Positions 52,125 through 62,752 are shown, counted from the stretch's first letter. The stretch: 64,000 nucleotides of DNA from Candidatus Marithrix sp. (GCA_016744775.1 JADGDS010000002.1:248001-312000), one strand, 5' to 3'. Notes: generated from the sequence alone by a model not told the origin. Program-made: numbers and translations.

Positions 52125-53648
52125 ATGTGTGGAATTATTGGAATTGTAGGAAAGTATCCTGTTAATCAGGCTTTGTATGATGGATTAACTGTGTTACAAC
52201 ATCGGGGGCAAGATGCGGCTGGTATTGTGACTTGCGATAATGATCGTTTATACTTGCGTAAAAACAATGGTCTTGTTCGTGATGTTTTTCATACTCGTCA
52301 TATGAAAAATTTACATGGGAATATGGGTATTGGTCATGTGCGATATCCAACTGCTGGTTGCGATTCCAGTGCGGAAGCTCAACCTTTGTATGTTAATTCT
52401 CCTTATGGTATAACTTTGGCACATAATGGTAATTTAATAAATGCAGATTCTTTAAAAGAAGATTTATTTAGAGAAGAATTACGTCATATTAATACTAATT
52501 CTGATTCTGAAGTGTTATTGAATGTGTTTGCATATGAATTACATCAGTTAAATAAGTTAAAAGTTACTAAGCATGATGTTTTTGAAGCGGTTAGTCGTGT
52601 TCATAAGCGTTGTAAAGGTGCTTATGCAGCAGTGGCTATGATTACTGGTGTTGGTATTGTGGCATTTCGAGATCCTTATGGTATTCGCCCAGTAGTTTTT
52701 GGTAAACGTAATACTCCTAATGGCACCGAATATATGTTTGCTTCTGAGAGTGTTGCAATTGATATTTTAGGCTTTGAGTTAGTTAGAGATATTCATCCCG
52801 GTGAGGCTATTTTTATCAGTGTTGATGGTAAGTTATATACTCATCAATGTGCTGAAAATCCAGTTTATTCTCCTTGTATTTTTGAGCATGTTTATATGGC
52901 TCGCCCAGATTCTATCATTGATAACGTTTCGGTTTATAAGGCGCGTTTACGTATGGGTAAGGCTTTAGCTAAAAATATTTTACGTACTTATCCTAAGCAT
53001 GAGATAGATGTAGTTATTCCAATTCCTGATACTAGTCGCACTGCGGCTGTACAGTTAGCTTATATTCTTAATTGTAAATATCGTGAAGGTTTTGTTAAAA
53101 ATCGTTATATTCCGCGCACATTTATTATGCCGGGGCAAAGTATGCGTAAAAAATCTGTACGTCAAAAGTTGAATGCAATTAATTTAGAATTTAGGAATAA
53201 AAATGTCTTATTAGTAGATGATTCTATTGTGCGTGGAACAACTTGTAAGCAGATTATTCAAATGGCACGTGATGCTGGTGCGAAAAAAGTGTTTTTTGCA
53301 TCAGCAGCTCCAGCAGTTCGTTATCCAAATGTTTATGGAATCGATATGCCATCAACACAAGAACTATTAGCTCATAATCGTAATAATGAGGAAATTGCGG
53401 AATTAATTGGCGCGGATTGGTTGGTTTATCAAGATTTGGAAGATTTAATTTCTGCTTGTATGCGTAAAGGCAATAAAAACATTAAACAATTTGATACTTC
53501 TTGCTTTAACGGTAATTATGTAACGGGTGATGTTGATCAAAATTATCTTGATCATCTTGAAACTGCTCGTAATGATGCCGCTAAGAATGGATGTGAAACC
53601 GATAATAATATGGAAGGTATTGATTTATATAATGATAGATTGGAATGA
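52125..53648 (+). CDS. purF: amidophosphoribosyltransferase
   Basis: The 507-residue enzyme begins [16 protein letters not shown], with the N-terminal Cys2 that acts as glutaminase nucleophile after Met removal. [11 protein letters not shown]-type and [10 protein letters not shown] segments follow. The C-terminal PRTase domain has the PRPP motif [18 protein letters not shown]. It catalyses the first step of purine synthesis, phosphoribosylamine formation from PRPP and glutamine. The metZ start lies within its last codons (17-base overlap). Confidence 0.97.
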   Translation: MCGIIGIVGKYPVNQALYDGLTVLQHRGQDAAGIVTCDNDRLYLRKNNGLVRDVFHTRHMKNLHGNMGIGHVRYPTAGCDSSAEAQPLYVNSPYGITLAHNGNLINADSLKEDLFREELRHINTNSDSEVLLNVFAYELHQLNKLKVTKHDVFEAVSRVHKRCKGAYAAVAMITGVGIVAFRDPYGIRPVVFGKRNTPNGTEYMFASESVAIDILGFELVRDIHPGEAIFISVDGKLYTHQCAENPVYSPCIFEHVYMARPDSIIDNVSVYKARLRMGKALAKNILRTYPKHEIDVVIPIPDTSRTAAVQLAYILNCKYREGFVKNRYIPRTFIMPGQSMRKKSVRQKLNAINLEFRNKNVLLVDDSIVRGTTCKQIIQMARDAGAKKVFFASAAPAVRYPNVYGIDMPSTQELLAHNRNNEEIAELIGADWLVYQDLEDLISACMRKGNKNIKQFDTSCFNGNYVTGDVDQNYLDHLETARNDAAKNGCETDNNMEGIDLYNDRLE

Positions 53649-54801
53649 ATTTGGGTTTAATACCCGCGCAGTGCGTGCTGGGCAAGTGCGCACTGAGGAA
53701 GGTGAACATAGTGAACCTATTTTTGCTACTTCTAGTTTTGTGTTTAAAAATGCCGCTGAGGCTGCTGAAAGATTTGCAACTGTTTCAGGTAATATTTATT
53801 CGCGTATTACTAATCCGACGGTTCGTAATTTTGAACAGCGTTTGGCTAGTTTGGAGGGTGGTGAGCGTTGTATAGCTACTGCTTCTGGTATGGCGGCTAT
53901 TTTTACTACTTGTTTAGGTTTGTTAAAGGCGGGGGAACATATTGTTGCTTCACGCAGTCTTTTTGGTCCTACAGTTAGCTTGTTTAATCAAGTACTTAGT
54001 AAGTTAGATATATCAACCAGTTTTGTAGATTTGACTGATATTGATAGTTGGCAAGCGGCTATTCAAGATAATACTAAGGTATTATTTTTGGAAACTCCTT
54101 CAAATCCACTTATTGATGTGGCTGATATTGCCGCTATTGCTAAAGTCGCTCATGCTAATGATTGTTTATTGGTAGTTGATAATTGTTTTTGTACTCCGGT
54201 TTTACAGCAGCCTTTAGCTTTAGGTGCTGATATTGTAATTCATTCAGCTACCAAATATTTGGATGGACAAGGTAGATGTTTAGGTGGCGCGATTGTAGGT
54301 TCTGAACAATTGGTTGGTGGTGATATTTTTTCAGTATTTCGTTCTAGCGGCTCGACTATGAGTCCATTTAATGCGTGGGTATTTCTAAAGGGTTTAGAAA
54401 CTTTAGATTTACGGATGCAAAGACACTGTGATAATGCTGAAGCATTAGCTGTATGGTTATCTGAACAAGCGGCAGTAAAACATGTTTATTATCCGGGATT
54501 AGAAAATCATCCTCAACATCAACTAGCTAGACAGCAACAAACTAGATTTGGCGGCATAATATCGTTTGAAGTAGCGGATCAAACAGCGGCATGGCAGATA
54601 ATGGATTCAACTCAAATTATGTCAATTACTGCCAATCTTGGAGATGCCAAATCGACGATTACTCATCCAGCAACCACAACTCATGGGCGCATTACTCCAG
54701 AACAACGCGCTGCTGCTGGTATCAGTGATGGCTTAATTCGTATATCGGTTGGCTTGGAAGATGTTGAAGATTTGAAAAATGACTTACAAAATGGGTTCTA
54801 A
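53632..54801 (+). CDS. metZ: O-succinylhomoserine sulfhydrylase
   Basis: The protein has about 389 residues from the ATG at 53632 ([20 protein letters not shown]); upstream in-frame ATGs lie deep inside purF. It is a Cys/Met-metabolism PLP enzyme with [20 protein letters not shown], the [12 protein letters not shown] segment and the PLP lysine in [13 protein letters not shown]. It makes homocysteine directly from O-succinylhomoserine and sulfide. purF-metZ is a well-known order in gammaproteobacteria, for example Pseudomonas. The DUF29 gene follows on the next base. Confidence 0.94.
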   Translation: MIDWNEFGFNTRAVRAGQVRTEEGEHSEPIFATSSFVFKNAAEAAERFATVSGNIYSRITNPTVRNFEQRLASLEGGERCIATASGMAAIFTTCLGLLKAGEHIVASRSLFGPTVSLFNQVLSKLDISTSFVDLTDIDSWQAAIQDNTKVLFLETPSNPLIDVADIAAIAKVAHANDCLLVVDNCFCTPVLQQPLALGADIVIHSATKYLDGQGRCLGGAIVGSEQLVGGDIFSVFRSSGSTMSPFNAWVFLKGLETLDLRMQRHCDNAEALAVWLSEQAAVKHVYYPGLENHPQHQLARQQQTRFGGIISFEVADQTAAWQIMDSTQIMSITANLGDAKSTITHPATTTHGRITPEQRAAAGISDGLIRISVGLEDVEDLKNDLQNGF

Positions 54802-54802
54802 C

Positions 54803-55246
54803 ATGGGAGCAGCTTATCAACAAGATTTTTATACATGGACTTTGGAGCAGACAAACTTATTAAAGCAGAAACGCTTTAATGAGATTGACTTAGAGCATAT
54901 TATTGAGGAAATTGAAGATATGGGGAAATCTGAGAAACGTGCCTTGGAGTCATATATTGAAAATCTGCTAATGCATCTGTTGAAATGGAAGTATCAGCCA
55001 TATTACATAGGTCGAAGAAGTTGGGAATTAACTATTATCGAACAACGTAAGCGACTGAAATGGCATATCAAAGAAAACCCGGGATTGAAGTCTAAACTTT
55101 CTGAAGCTATAGAACGATCCTATGAATTAGCAAAATCAGGGGCAGAAAAGGAAACTGGAGTTCCACTTTCTCATTACCCAGAAATATGTCCGTGGACTTA
55201 TGAAGAGTTTACTGATCCTGATTTTTGGCCTGAAGCAGCAGAGTAA
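54803..55246 (+). CDS. DUF29 family protein
   Basis: The protein has about 147 residues from the ATG at 54803 (MGAAYQQDFYTWTLEQTNLL). The pattern YQQDFYTWTLEQTNLLKQ, then DLEHIIEEIEDMGKSEKRAL and LLMHLLKWKYQP is diagnostic of DUF29, a helical family of unknown function common in cyanobacteria and gammaproteobacteria. It has no membrane segment. It is 1 base after metZ but is not known to act in methionine synthesis. Such genes spread horizontally. Confidence 0.9.
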   Translation: MGAAYQQDFYTWTLEQTNLLKQKRFNEIDLEHIIEEIEDMGKSEKRALESYIENLLMHLLKWKYQPYYIGRRSWELTIIEQRKRLKWHIKENPGLKSKLSEAIERSYELAKSGAEKETGVPLSHYPEICPWTYEEFTDPDFWPEAAE

Positions 55247-55292
55247 CAATAAAAATTTTAAGTTGGGCAATCCTTTATGGTTGCCCTTCCAT

Positions 55293-55353
55293 ATTCCATC
55301 CCAGCCACCTCAAAATGAGCCGCTCCATTAGTTAGCCAATCCAATAATTCATC
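55293..55353 (-). pseudogene. collapsed remnant of a second epmB copy
   Basis: Three short blocks here match the intact epmB gene in order and strand: ATTCCATCCCAGCCAC (epmB 61180-61195), CAGCCACCTCAAAATGAGCC plus GCTCC (61273-61297) and GTTAGCCAATCCAATAATTC plus ATC (61530-61552). The pieces between them have been lost; the first junction sits on a CAGCCAC repeat. The remnant has no coding capacity. It fills part of the 127-base gap after the DUF29 gene, which also holds a small GGGCAA/TTGCCC hairpin at 55265-55286. Confidence 0.85.
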
Positions 55354-55373
55354 CATATGAAAATCTACTTCTT

Positions 55374-55979
55374 CTAATTCAAATTCTGTAATTTAACATA
55401 AATCATAGCCGTCATTAGGGCATCATTAAAAGCATCATGCTTACCAAAAGCTGGTAAATCCAAGTCTTTTAAAATCGCATCAAACCGCAAATCTACATGA
55501 ACTGGATTAAAAACATTTTGTTTATAATCATAGTAAATACCAGAAACTTCAATTTGTTGATTTGGTAATTTAATACCAAGTAATGGTTTCAGATATTTAT
55601 TAATCATAGCAACATCAAATTCCAAATAGTAACCCACTAAAGGGCGAGAGCCGATAAAGTCTAAAAAGCACAAAATTGCCTCATCAGCTTGTAAACCCTG
55701 TTCTAAATCACAATGACGCAAATGATGAATTTTGATACTGACTTCATTTATCTCGGTGCGGGGTTTGATAAATAATTCTAACTTTTGACTGGTCAAAATC
55801 TTATTTTTATTAATTTTGACTGCACCTATGGAAAGAAGTTCGGCTTTTTTAGGATTGATATTTGTGGTTTCGCAATCAAAGCAGATTACTTCATTATCAG
55901 GTGGTTCTGCGAATAGGTAGGCATATTTTTCCTGTTTTAGTCTGTTGCGATTATGCCATCTTTGTAAATTTTTAAACAT
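55374..55979 (-). CDS. DnaQ-like 3'-5' exonuclease (DEDDh)
   Basis: The 201-residue protein has the exonuclease motifs CFDCETTNINPKKAELLSIG (DxE), GYYLEFDVAMINKYL (Exo II Asp) and GKHDAFNDALMTAMIY (Exo III His and Asp). This is the stand-alone DnaQ-like protein commonly encoded beside acetate permease genes in gammaproteobacteria. It overlaps the upstream cNMP/CBS/DUF294 gene by 8 bases. Its substrate is not evident from the sequence. Confidence 0.9.
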   Translation of the reverse strand: MFKNLQRWHNRNRLKQEKYAYLFAEPPDNEVICFDCETTNINPKKAELLSIGAVKINKNKILTSQKLELFIKPRTEINEVSIKIHHLRHCDLEQGLQADEAILCFLDFIGSRPLVGYYLEFDVAMINKYLKPLLGIKLPNQQIEVSGIYYDYKQNVFNPVHVDLRFDAILKDLDLPAFGKHDAFNDALMTAMIYVKLQNLN

Positions 55980-57786
55980 TACTCAACTTAAAATGATAAT
56001 TAATAAACTTTTTAAAATCATTAACTATTTTCAGAGAATCCTTAAGCAAATCACGTTCTAATTTATTTAATTTACTTGGCTGAATGTAATTATCATAAAC
56101 TTCTCCCTGTTTCATTTGTTCCAGTTCAAATTGAAGACGAAGCGAAATCATAAAATCAAAAGCTTCAATCAAATCTGTGGCAAAAGCTTTATCAAAAATC
56201 CCTTTTTCAGTCAAATGTTTGATACGTTCAATCGTACTCATCTGAGTAATTTTATGTTCTAATGCTAAACTGCGAACACCATGAACAATAGGAAAAATAC
56301 CACCCTTTTTAATATCTAATTTATTTTGATTATATTTATCTACAATAAAAGTCGCAAATAAACTCAATGGTGTTTCAAATGCAAGCGTTGGTTTAGCAAA
56401 ATAAGAAAAAAAGGCTTGATTATCTTGTAATCGTTCAAACAAATATTGTTTAGCTTCATCAAGCAAACTGACATCACCTGCCACTGCCTTTGCATCACAA
56501 AAAATTGCCAATTCCAAAGGCGACTTAAATTCAATCACCCACTTAAAAATTTTATCTTTAAATTCTTTTAAAGATCGACACCAATATTCATTATTCACCA
56601 TAATTTTACCCAAACAAGCAGGATATCCAAAATCTATCAGTGTCTCAGTCAATTCTTGAGTGATTTTTTCTAAATCTTCAGAAACAAAACCATCTCGCAA
56701 AATAATAGCATTATCCTGATCAGTTTTAAGGATTTGTTCCCCTCGCCCCTCACTACCCATAACAATCAAACAAGAATTTTCTAATAATGCAGGCGGTGCA
56801 ATAAAGGCATACAATTTTTTAAAAACTTGTTGATTCAATTCTGTAACCCATTGCATTAAGTATTTAATTTTAATACCATTAGCATTAAAGGCTTTAATCA
56901 TATTGGTCATATTTTGACTTGCCACCTTCAATTGGGCTTTATTTTGAGCGCGATCAATTTGCACTGCAACAAGACGAGTATGATTAGATAAATAACTCAA
57001 CAAATCAATCTGTTCTAATACTCCAATAATTTCATTATCCTGCTCAATCAATAAATGTTTAATTGAATTGCGCTGCATAATCAACAAAGCATGAAGCAAA
57101 AAGTCATCGCGCTTTAAACTAATAAGATCATAAGAAGCAATCTGAGCAATGGAATTATCTATAGGATAACGTTGCAATACCACATAGTCTCGAATATTTT
57201 TATCAGTGACAATGCCAATACCCTGATCAGCTTTCACTAAAATCAAACTACTTTTTTGATGCGTCATAATTTGCACAGCATCATAAACCGAAGACTCAGC
57301 AGCAACAAAAACAGGCGGTTGAAGATAAATATCCTTGATTTTAGCCACCATAAAAGAGAGCGTGTCGGTATTATTGCGTTGCTCAATTAAGCTATTAAGA
57401 CGTTTAGATAAATCTTGAGAATAAAATGCTTTAACAGCATCATTATTTTGAATAAAATTTAAGAATAGTGGTTTAGGCAAAACATAACAAATCAACTCTT
57501 CTTGCGCGAAAAAATCATTTTTGCTAGATCCATCTAACAATGATATAGCATCAAAAGAATCTTGAGAAACATAAACCGAAACCATTTCATCATCGCAGGT
57601 TTCTTGCACAATACCTTTAATAATAATATAAAGAGCATCAGGAGAAGTGCCCTGTCGAATTAAATGTTCCCCTTTTTTAAAATAAGCAATATCCATTGCA
57701 TCAACCACCGTTTGAAGCTCAGAGTCTTGTAATTTATCAAACGGAGGAATATGAGAAATAAAGGCTTTTTGTTCTAGGATGCTCAT
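55972..57786 (-). CDS. cNMP-binding/CBS/DUF294 nucleotidyltransferase-like regulatory protein
   Basis: The 604-residue protein has a cyclic-nucleotide-binding domain (about 15-130, with KGEHLIRQGTSPDALYIIIK). Two CBS domains follow (about 155-275, with IVTDKNIRDYVV and IGVLEQIDLL), then a DUF294 nucleotidyltransferase-like domain (about 305-445, VMGSEGRGEQILKTDQDNAI) and a C-terminal helical DUF294_C part. This architecture responds to small molecules and is usually linked to acetate use. Here it lies 45 bases after actP on the same strand. Confidence 0.92.
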   Translation of the reverse strand: MSILEQKAFISHIPPFDKLQDSELQTVVDAMDIAYFKKGEHLIRQGTSPDALYIIIKGIVQETCDDEMVSVYVSQDSFDAISLLDGSSKNDFFAQEELICYVLPKPLFLNFIQNNDAVKAFYSQDLSKRLNSLIEQRNNTDTLSFMVAKIKDIYLQPPVFVAAESSVYDAVQIMTHQKSSLILVKADQGIGIVTDKNIRDYVVLQRYPIDNSIAQIASYDLISLKRDDFLLHALLIMQRNSIKHLLIEQDNEIIGVLEQIDLLSYLSNHTRLVAVQIDRAQNKAQLKVASQNMTNMIKAFNANGIKIKYLMQWVTELNQQVFKKLYAFIAPPALLENSCLIVMGSEGRGEQILKTDQDNAIILRDGFVSEDLEKITQELTETLIDFGYPACLGKIMVNNEYWCRSLKEFKDKIFKWVIEFKSPLELAIFCDAKAVAGDVSLLDEAKQYLFERLQDNQAFFSYFAKPTLAFETPLSLFATFIVDKYNQNKLDIKKGGIFPIVHGVRSLALEHKITQMSTIERIKHLTEKGIFDKAFATDLIEAFDFMISLRLQFELEQMKQGEVYDNYIQPSKLNKLERDLLKDSLKIVNDFKKFINYHFKLSNV

Positions 57787-57796
57787 ATTTTCTCTT

Positions 57797-57824
57797 CTCT
57801 GAATCAGATTTCTCTGATTCAGAG
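57797..57824. other. strong hairpin between actP and the cNMP/CBS/DUF294 gene
   Basis: Perfect 12-base arms CTCTGAATCAGA and TCTGATTCAGAG with a 4-base loop. In the direction of transcription no U tract follows, so it is more likely an attenuator, processing or stability element than a terminator. Confidence 0.6.
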
Positions 57825-57831
57825 TTTTAAT

Positions 57832-59388
57832 TTAATGTGTCACAGCACCTTCTGCACCGATACCTGTTTGACAACGTATATCTTGTGCTTCAAAAGCGGC
57901 ACGATCTTGTTCTGCGCGTTTGCTGTTATCAAGAATAGAGAACAACCAAATTCCAACAAAAGCTACTGTTACTGAAATTAAAGCAGGATATTTGGATCCA
58001 AAAATAGCTTCTTCATTACCAAGTATTGCTACCCAAACTATTGGACCAATCACCACTAATACCACAGCAGTTAATAAACCTAAACCTCCACCAATAAATG
58101 CACCACGAGTTGTCAATTTTGACCAATACATGGATAAAAATAGTACTGGGAAGTTGGCACTGGCGGCAATCGCAAAGGCTAATCCAACCATAAAGGCAAT
58201 ATTTTGTTTTTCAAAAGCAATACCTAAACCAATAGCAATCATGCCTAAAACCACTGTTGCGATTTTAGAAATTTTCATTTCTTGTGCTTCATTAACTTTT
58301 CCACGTCTGAATACATTAGCATAAAGATCATGTGAGACTGCTGATGCACCAGCTAAAGTCAGTCCAGAAACCACAGCTAAAATAGTAGCAAAAGCAACAG
58401 CGGAGATAAAGCCTAAGAATATGTCACCGCCAATAGCGTGGGATAAATGAATAGCTGCCATATTATTACCACCTATTAATCCACCTTCACCCGTTAGATA
58501 TTCTGGATTTTTGGAAATTAACACAATAGCACCAAAACCAATTATGAAGGTTAAAATATAGAAGTAGCCAATGAAACCTGTGGCAAAAAACACAGATTTT
58601 CTAGCTTCTTTTGCATCAGCGACAGTGAAAAAGCGCATTAAAATGTGAGGTAAACCTGCCGTACCAAACATTAGAGCAATACCAAGTGAAATAGCATCAA
58701 ACCAATTATTCACCAAACCACCCGGTGCCATAATGGCTTCTCCTGATACCTTAATAGCTTCAGTAAACATTTTTTCAAAACTAAAGTCAAAAGAATACAG
58801 AACACCTAATGCAATAAAAGTAGCACCAGAAAGTAGTAAAATTGCCTTAATAATTTGTACCCAAGTTGTTGCTAACATACCACCAAAGGTAACATATAGA
58901 ATCATTAAAGCACCTACAATCACTACTGCCATCCAGTAAGGTAGGCCAAATAATAGTTGAATTAATTGCCCAGCACCTACCAGTTGGGCGATTAAATACA
59001 AAATAACCGTCGCCAACGCGCCAAAAGCGGATAAAGTTCTAATTGGAGTTTGTGATAAGCGATAAGAAGCAACATCGGCAAAAGTGTATTTACCTAGATT
59101 TCTAAGTCGTTCAGCGATAAGAAATAAAATCACAGGCCAGCCTACTAAAAAGCCGATAGAATAAATCAAGCCATCATAACCACTTGTATATACCAAGGCT
59201 GAAATGCCCAAAAATGAAGCGGCTGACATGTAATCACCCGAAATAGCTAGGCCATTTTGAAATCCGGTAATACCCCCACCAGCGGTATAAAAATCCTTAG
59301 CTGTTTTTGTGCGTTGCGCCGCCCAGTAAGTAATACCAAGCGTTGCTGCCACAAAAATTAAAAACATTAGAATCGCTGCAACATTCAT
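57832..59388 (-). CDS. actP: cation/acetate symporter
   Basis: The 518-residue sodium:solute symporter protein has 12-13 helices and the ActP-type N-terminus [39 protein letters not shown] and [20 protein letters not shown] follow, then [20 protein letters not shown]. The SSF core fold transports acetate (and other short carboxylates) with sodium. It overlaps the DUF485 gene by 4 bases, the standard yjcH-actP pair, and is followed by the regulatory protein and the exonuclease. Confidence 0.95.
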   Translation of the reverse strand: MNVAAILMFLIFVAATLGITYWAAQRTKTAKDFYTAGGGITGFQNGLAISGDYMSAASFLGISALVYTSGYDGLIYSIGFLVGWPVILFLIAERLRNLGKYTFADVASYRLSQTPIRTLSAFGALATVILYLIAQLVGAGQLIQLLFGLPYWMAVVIVGALMILYVTFGGMLATTWVQIIKAILLLSGATFIALGVLYSFDFSFEKMFTEAIKVSGEAIMAPGGLVNNWFDAISLGIALMFGTAGLPHILMRFFTVADAKEARKSVFFATGFIGYFYILTFIIGFGAIVLISKNPEYLTGEGGLIGGNNMAAIHLSHAIGGDIFLGFISAVAFATILAVVSGLTLAGASAVSHDLYANVFRRGKVNEAQEMKISKIATVVLGMIAIGLGIAFEKQNIAFMVGLAFAIAASANFPVLFLSMYWSKLTTRGAFIGGGLGLLTAVVLVVIGPIVWVAILGNEEAIFGSKYPALISVTVAFVGIWLFSILDNSKRAEQDRAAFEAQDIRCQTGIGAEGAVTH

Positions 59389-59693
59389 TTGATATCTTCC
59401 TTGATTTGATCAATCAAACTATCAAATTCACTATTAGCACGCCAAACATAAATACCAGTAAGCACAAACGCACTAACAATGATTAATATTCCTATAGGAA
59501 TACCAATGGTAATGACCGAACCTTCAGCTATTTTAGCGGCAAAAGTTTGTGGCGCAAAAGCAATAACCATAATAAAGCTATAGTAAATTACCAGTATAAT
59601 GATCGACAATATCCAAGCAAAGCGGCTTCTGTTAGAAACAAGCTCTTGATATTTCGGATCATTTTTTATTTTCTCAACAATTTCTTGTTGCAT
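59385..59693 (-). CDS. DUF485 membrane protein, ActP partner (YjcH-like)
   Basis: The 102-residue protein has two membrane helices (about 27-48 and 58-82), preceded by the DUF485 start [18 protein letters not shown] and followed by [12 protein letters not shown]. It is the small partner always encoded before actP (yjcH in E. coli) and probably helps assembly or activity of the symporter. It is the first gene of the minus-strand acetate unit. Confidence 0.93.
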   Translation of the reverse strand: MQQEIVEKIKNDPKYQELVSNRSRFAWILSIIILVIYYSFIMVIAFAPQTFAAKIAEGSVITIGIPIGILIIVSAFVLTGIYVWRANSEFDSLIDQIKEDIK

Positions 59694-59766
59694 ATAATGC
59701 TCCAGTTTTTAAATTAACAATTAAAAATTAAAATTATAAAGTTTTTATAACATAATATCAACATAT

Positions 59767-59803
59767 TACCCCTTACATAATTTATGTGATTATGTAAGGG
59801 GTT
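59767..59803. promoter_or_regulatory. palindrome between the divergent acetate operon and porin gene
   Basis: Arms TACCCCTTACATAA and TTATGTAAGGGGTTA enclose a loop of about 9 bases. The intergenic region 59694-59877 holds the starts of the two divergent units, so the palindrome is placed to regulate one or both (operator), although it could also be a bidirectional terminator-like hairpin. Confidence 0.45.
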
Positions 59804-59877
59804 ACATTTTTTTTATGATTATGGTAATTTAAGTTTTGAACATTTTAATTGGTAATTTATTAGTTAAGGAGAATTGA

Positions 59878-61110
59878 ATGAATAAAAAGGTAGTTTCTTT
59901 AGCCATAGCTACATCATTGTTTGTACCGATCACAAGTTATGCTAATATAAAACTTTATGGTCAAATCGGTGCTGAAGCAGCCGGTGTTGAATATGCTGGT
60001 GGTGATGAAGGTCTCATTAGAGGTAAAATGGGTAGTAGTTTGGGCTTTACCGGAACTGATGATAACATGGATCGTAAAGTTCTGACCGAAGACCGCTATG
60101 GTAGCATTCTTAATGACGGTCCTAACATGCTCGGTTTCGACTTTGAGATGGATAAAAAATTGCCGGGCGGTATGACTCCTTATGCGAGTTATCGTACCAC
60201 CTTTCATACGACTAATAATTCAGGACTTGGTCCGGGCTTAGAAGCTTGGGTAGGTCTGAAACATGACAGTTTCCATATTAAATATGGTAAATTGAGAGGT
60301 ATCTACAGACACGGTAAAGGACTTATTGATCCGTGGATATACACTTCTATGCAGGCTCGTGGCTCCGGTGGTGGTATGTCTGGAGGCTGGTACAATGAGG
60401 TTCATTGGAATTGGAATACAACTGGAAATAGACGTTTAGTTGTTCAAGATTCCATAACCGGAAAAGTGGGAATTAATCCCGGTTATGGTATTAATACTTC
60501 TGGTTTGGTACATAGTAGTGATATACCCGGTGCCTTAGAAATGGGTACCAAGTTGGGTCCAATGATTGCGCGTGTACAAGTTATGGGTGATGATAATTCT
60601 GACAAACGGGGTGGAAATGCTGAATTGAGACTCCAAACAGAAAAATTGACTATGTGGGTTATGGGTGCTTATCTTGATCAAGGTGATAATCTAATCATGC
60701 CCGGCGGTGGTGCTTGGAACAATGATAAATTCTACAATTGGAAAGCTGGTGCTCGCTATCAGGTGATACCGGGATTAAAACTAGCCGTTCAATATGAAGA
60801 TGCTGAATTGGGTACTTTTGATAATAATCCAGAAGGTGGTAAATATATTATTGGTTCCTTTGATTACCAGATTGATAAAATCACTTTAGCTGGTTGGGTT
60901 GCAACTTATCTTTCTGATATTGAAGATAATTTGAAATTAAGTGATATTAACGGTGAACTTTTAGATGAAGATGTTTTAAGTTGGTCTCTTGGTGCTAGAT
61001 ACCATGTGACTAAATATGCCAATATTTTTGCAGGTTATCGTCAAACCGATAGCGATAACGATTACCGCGATGAAAATGTATTTTCAGCCGGAATGCTCTA
61101 TAAATTCTAA
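59878..61110 (+). CDS. Gram-negative porin
   Basis: The 410-residue protein has a signal peptide (MNKKVVSLAIATSLFVPITS, cut after YA) and the general-porin start NIKLYGQIGAEAAG. Regular amphipathic strands and a final strand ending AGMLYKF follow, with the C-terminal Phe needed for outer-membrane insertion. FDFEMDKKLPGGMTPYASYR and DTHKLGPM-type strand-turn patterns match the porin_4 class. It forms a diffusion channel, probably trimeric. An AAGGAG ribosome binding site lies 7 bases before the ATG. A strong terminator hairpin follows. Confidence 0.93.
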   Translation: MNKKVVSLAIATSLFVPITSYANIKLYGQIGAEAAGVEYAGGDEGLIRGKMGSSLGFTGTDDNMDRKVLTEDRYGSILNDGPNMLGFDFEMDKKLPGGMTPYASYRTTFHTTNNSGLGPGLEAWVGLKHDSFHIKYGKLRGIYRHGKGLIDPWIYTSMQARGSGGGMSGGWYNEVHWNWNTTGNRRLVVQDSITGKVGINPGYGINTSGLVHSSDIPGALEMGTKLGPMIARVQVMGDDNSDKRGGNAELRLQTEKLTMWVMGAYLDQGDNLIMPGGGAWNNDKFYNWKAGARYQVIPGLKLAVQYEDAELGTFDNNPEGGKYIIGSFDYQIDKITLAGWVATYLSDIEDNLKLSDINGELLDEDVLSWSLGARYHVTKYANIFAGYRQTDSDNDYRDENVFSAGMLYKF

Positions 61111-61122
61111 TTAGCTGATATT

Positions 61123-61155
61123 TTCTGCTGCCAAGACAGAGCCTTGGCAGCAGAA
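61123..61155. terminator. hairpin between porin and epmB (convergent)
   Basis: Perfect 13-base arms TTCTGCTGCCAAG (61123-61135) and CTTGGCAGCAGAA (61143-61155). It lies 13 bases past the porin stop and just before the epmB stop, so it can serve both strands. Confidence 0.75.
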
Positions 61156-61159
61156 ACAA

Positions 61160-62128
61160 TCATGTAACCGGTGATTTAAATTCCATCCCAGCCACTTCCC
61201 TAACCAACCTAGGAACCAAATAACCCGGCAATGCTTTCCGCATCTGTTCCAATAATGCCACTGCTGTTTCAGCAGCCACCTCAAAATGAGCCGCTCCTTG
61301 TACCTTATCTAATACATGTAAATAATACGGCAATACTCGACAACTAAATAATTTCTCATTTAACTCAATTAAATCACTCGCATTATCATTTACTCCACGC
61401 AATAATACTGATTGATTTAATACAGTTATGCCGGCATCAGCTAACTTTTCTAATGCTAAACAAACCTGCTTATCAATTTCATTCGCATGATTACTATGTA
61501 CCACAACCACCGGTTGCAAATTTGTTGCTGTTAGCCAATCCAATAATTCATCAGTTACTCGTTCAGGCAATACAATTGGTAAGCGCGTATGCAAACGCAA
61601 ACGTTTTAAATGTGGAATTTTTGATAAAGAAAATGCCAATTCAGATAAGCGACTATCTATTATATTTAATGGATCACCGCCACTCAGAATCACCTCAGTA
61701 ATAGAATTATCTGAACTAATTTCATCTAAAATAGGTTTTATATCTAAAGCCTTATAATCAAAATGTTGACGAAAACAATATCGACAATGAATTGCACAAG
61801 CCGCTGTAGTAACTAATAAAACTCGCCCATGATATTTATGTAATAAACCGGGTACTTTTTCAGCGGCGAAATCACCTACTGGATCAAGATTAAAACCTTG
61901 TATTTTTTCAGTTTCATCTATTAAAGGTAATACTTGCCTTAATAATGGATCATTAATATCACCATAAGCCATACGAGCTACATAACCCCTTGGTACCTTA
62001 AGCTTAAATTTAGTTTGTCTTGCAAGCCGTAACTCGCTATTAGATAAACCTACTAATTCTAGTAATTCTAACGGATTATTAATCGCATGACGCAATTCAT
62101 ACTGCCAACTTCTGATTTCAGGTATCAT
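61160..62128 (-). CDS. epmB: EF-P beta-lysylation lysine 2,3-aminomutase EpmB
   Basis: The protein has about 322 residues from the ATG at 62128 (MIPEIRSWQYELRHAI); a TTG five codons earlier is possible. The radical-SAM motif CAIHCRYCFRQHF (CxxxCxxC) is intact. VILSGGDPLNIID, HTRLPIVLPERV and the PLP region complete the family. EpmB isomerises lysine to beta-lysine for modification of EF-P. It is divergent from efp, with 26 bases between the two starts. A decayed partial copy lies at 55293-55353. Confidence 0.95.
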   Translation of the reverse strand: MIPEIRSWQYELRHAINNPLELLELVGLSNSELRLARQTKFKLKVPRGYVARMAYGDINDPLLRQVLPLIDETEKIQGFNLDPVGDFAAEKVPGLLHKYHGRVLLVTTAACAIHCRYCFRQHFDYKALDIKPILDEISSDNSITEVILSGGDPLNIIDSRLSELAFSLSKIPHLKRLRLHTRLPIVLPERVTDELLDWLTATNLQPVVVVHSNHANEIDKQVCLALEKLADAGITVLNQSVLLRGVNDNASDLIELNEKLFSCRVLPYYLHVLDKVQGAAHFEVAAETAVALLEQMRKALPGYLVPRLVREVAGMEFKSPVT

Positions 62129-62154
62129 ATAGGATTTTAACAATAGGAAATTAA

Positions 62155-62721
62155 ATGGCTACTTATAGTACAAATGAATTTAAATCTGGGCTTAAATTAA
62201 TACTTGACAATGATCCTTGTTCTATTATAGAAAACGAATTTGTCAAACCGGGCAAGGGTCAAGCATTTAATCGGGTTAGAATTCGTAATCTTAAAACAGG
62301 GCGAGTTATAGAGCGCACTTTCAAATCAGGAGACTCTGTAGAAGCCGCTGATGTTATCGAAACCAATATGCAATATTTATATAATGATGATGAATTTTAT
62401 CATTTTATGGTTGCTGATACTTATGAACAATATGCCGCTGATGAAAATGCTATGGGTGAAGCAAAAAAATGGCTAAAAGGTGAAGAAGAATGCGTAGTAA
62501 CTCTATGGAATAATCAACCATTATTAGTAACAGCACCTAATGCAGTGATATTAAAAATAACTGAAACTGATCCGGGTTTACGTGGAGATACATCTAGTGG
62601 AGGCACTAAAGCTGCAACTTTAGAAACAGGTGCAATGGTGCGGGTGCCATTATTTATTAATATTGACGAATTAATTAAAGTTGACACACGCACTGGAGAA
62701 TATATATCACGCGCTAGATAA
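62155..62721 (+). CDS. efp: elongation factor P
   Basis: The 188-residue protein has the three beta domains of EF-P and the modified loop [13 protein letters not shown], in which Lys34 is the beta-lysylation target as in E. coli. The C-terminal signature is [25 protein letters not shown] relieves ribosome stalling at polyproline. EpmB next door supports the lysylation pathway; the ligase epmA is not in the window. An AGGAAA ribosome binding site precedes the ATG. Confidence 0.97.
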   Translation: MATYSTNEFKSGLKLILDNDPCSIIENEFVKPGKGQAFNRVRIRNLKTGRVIERTFKSGDSVEAADVIETNMQYLYNDDEFYHFMVADTYEQYAADENAMGEAKKWLKGEEECVVTLWNNQPLLVTAPNAVILKITETDPGLRGDTSSGGTKAATLETGAMVRVPLFINIDELIKVDTRTGEYISRAR

Positions 62722-62728
62722 TAAATAT

Positions 62729-62751
62729 GCGTTTCAGAGTTTCTGAAACGC
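62729..62751. terminator. intrinsic terminator after efp
   Basis: Ten-base arms GCGTTTCAGA (62729-62738) and TCTGAAACGC (62742-62751) followed by TTTAT. It lies 7 bases past the efp stop, between convergent genes. Confidence 0.8.
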
Positions 62752-62752
62752 T

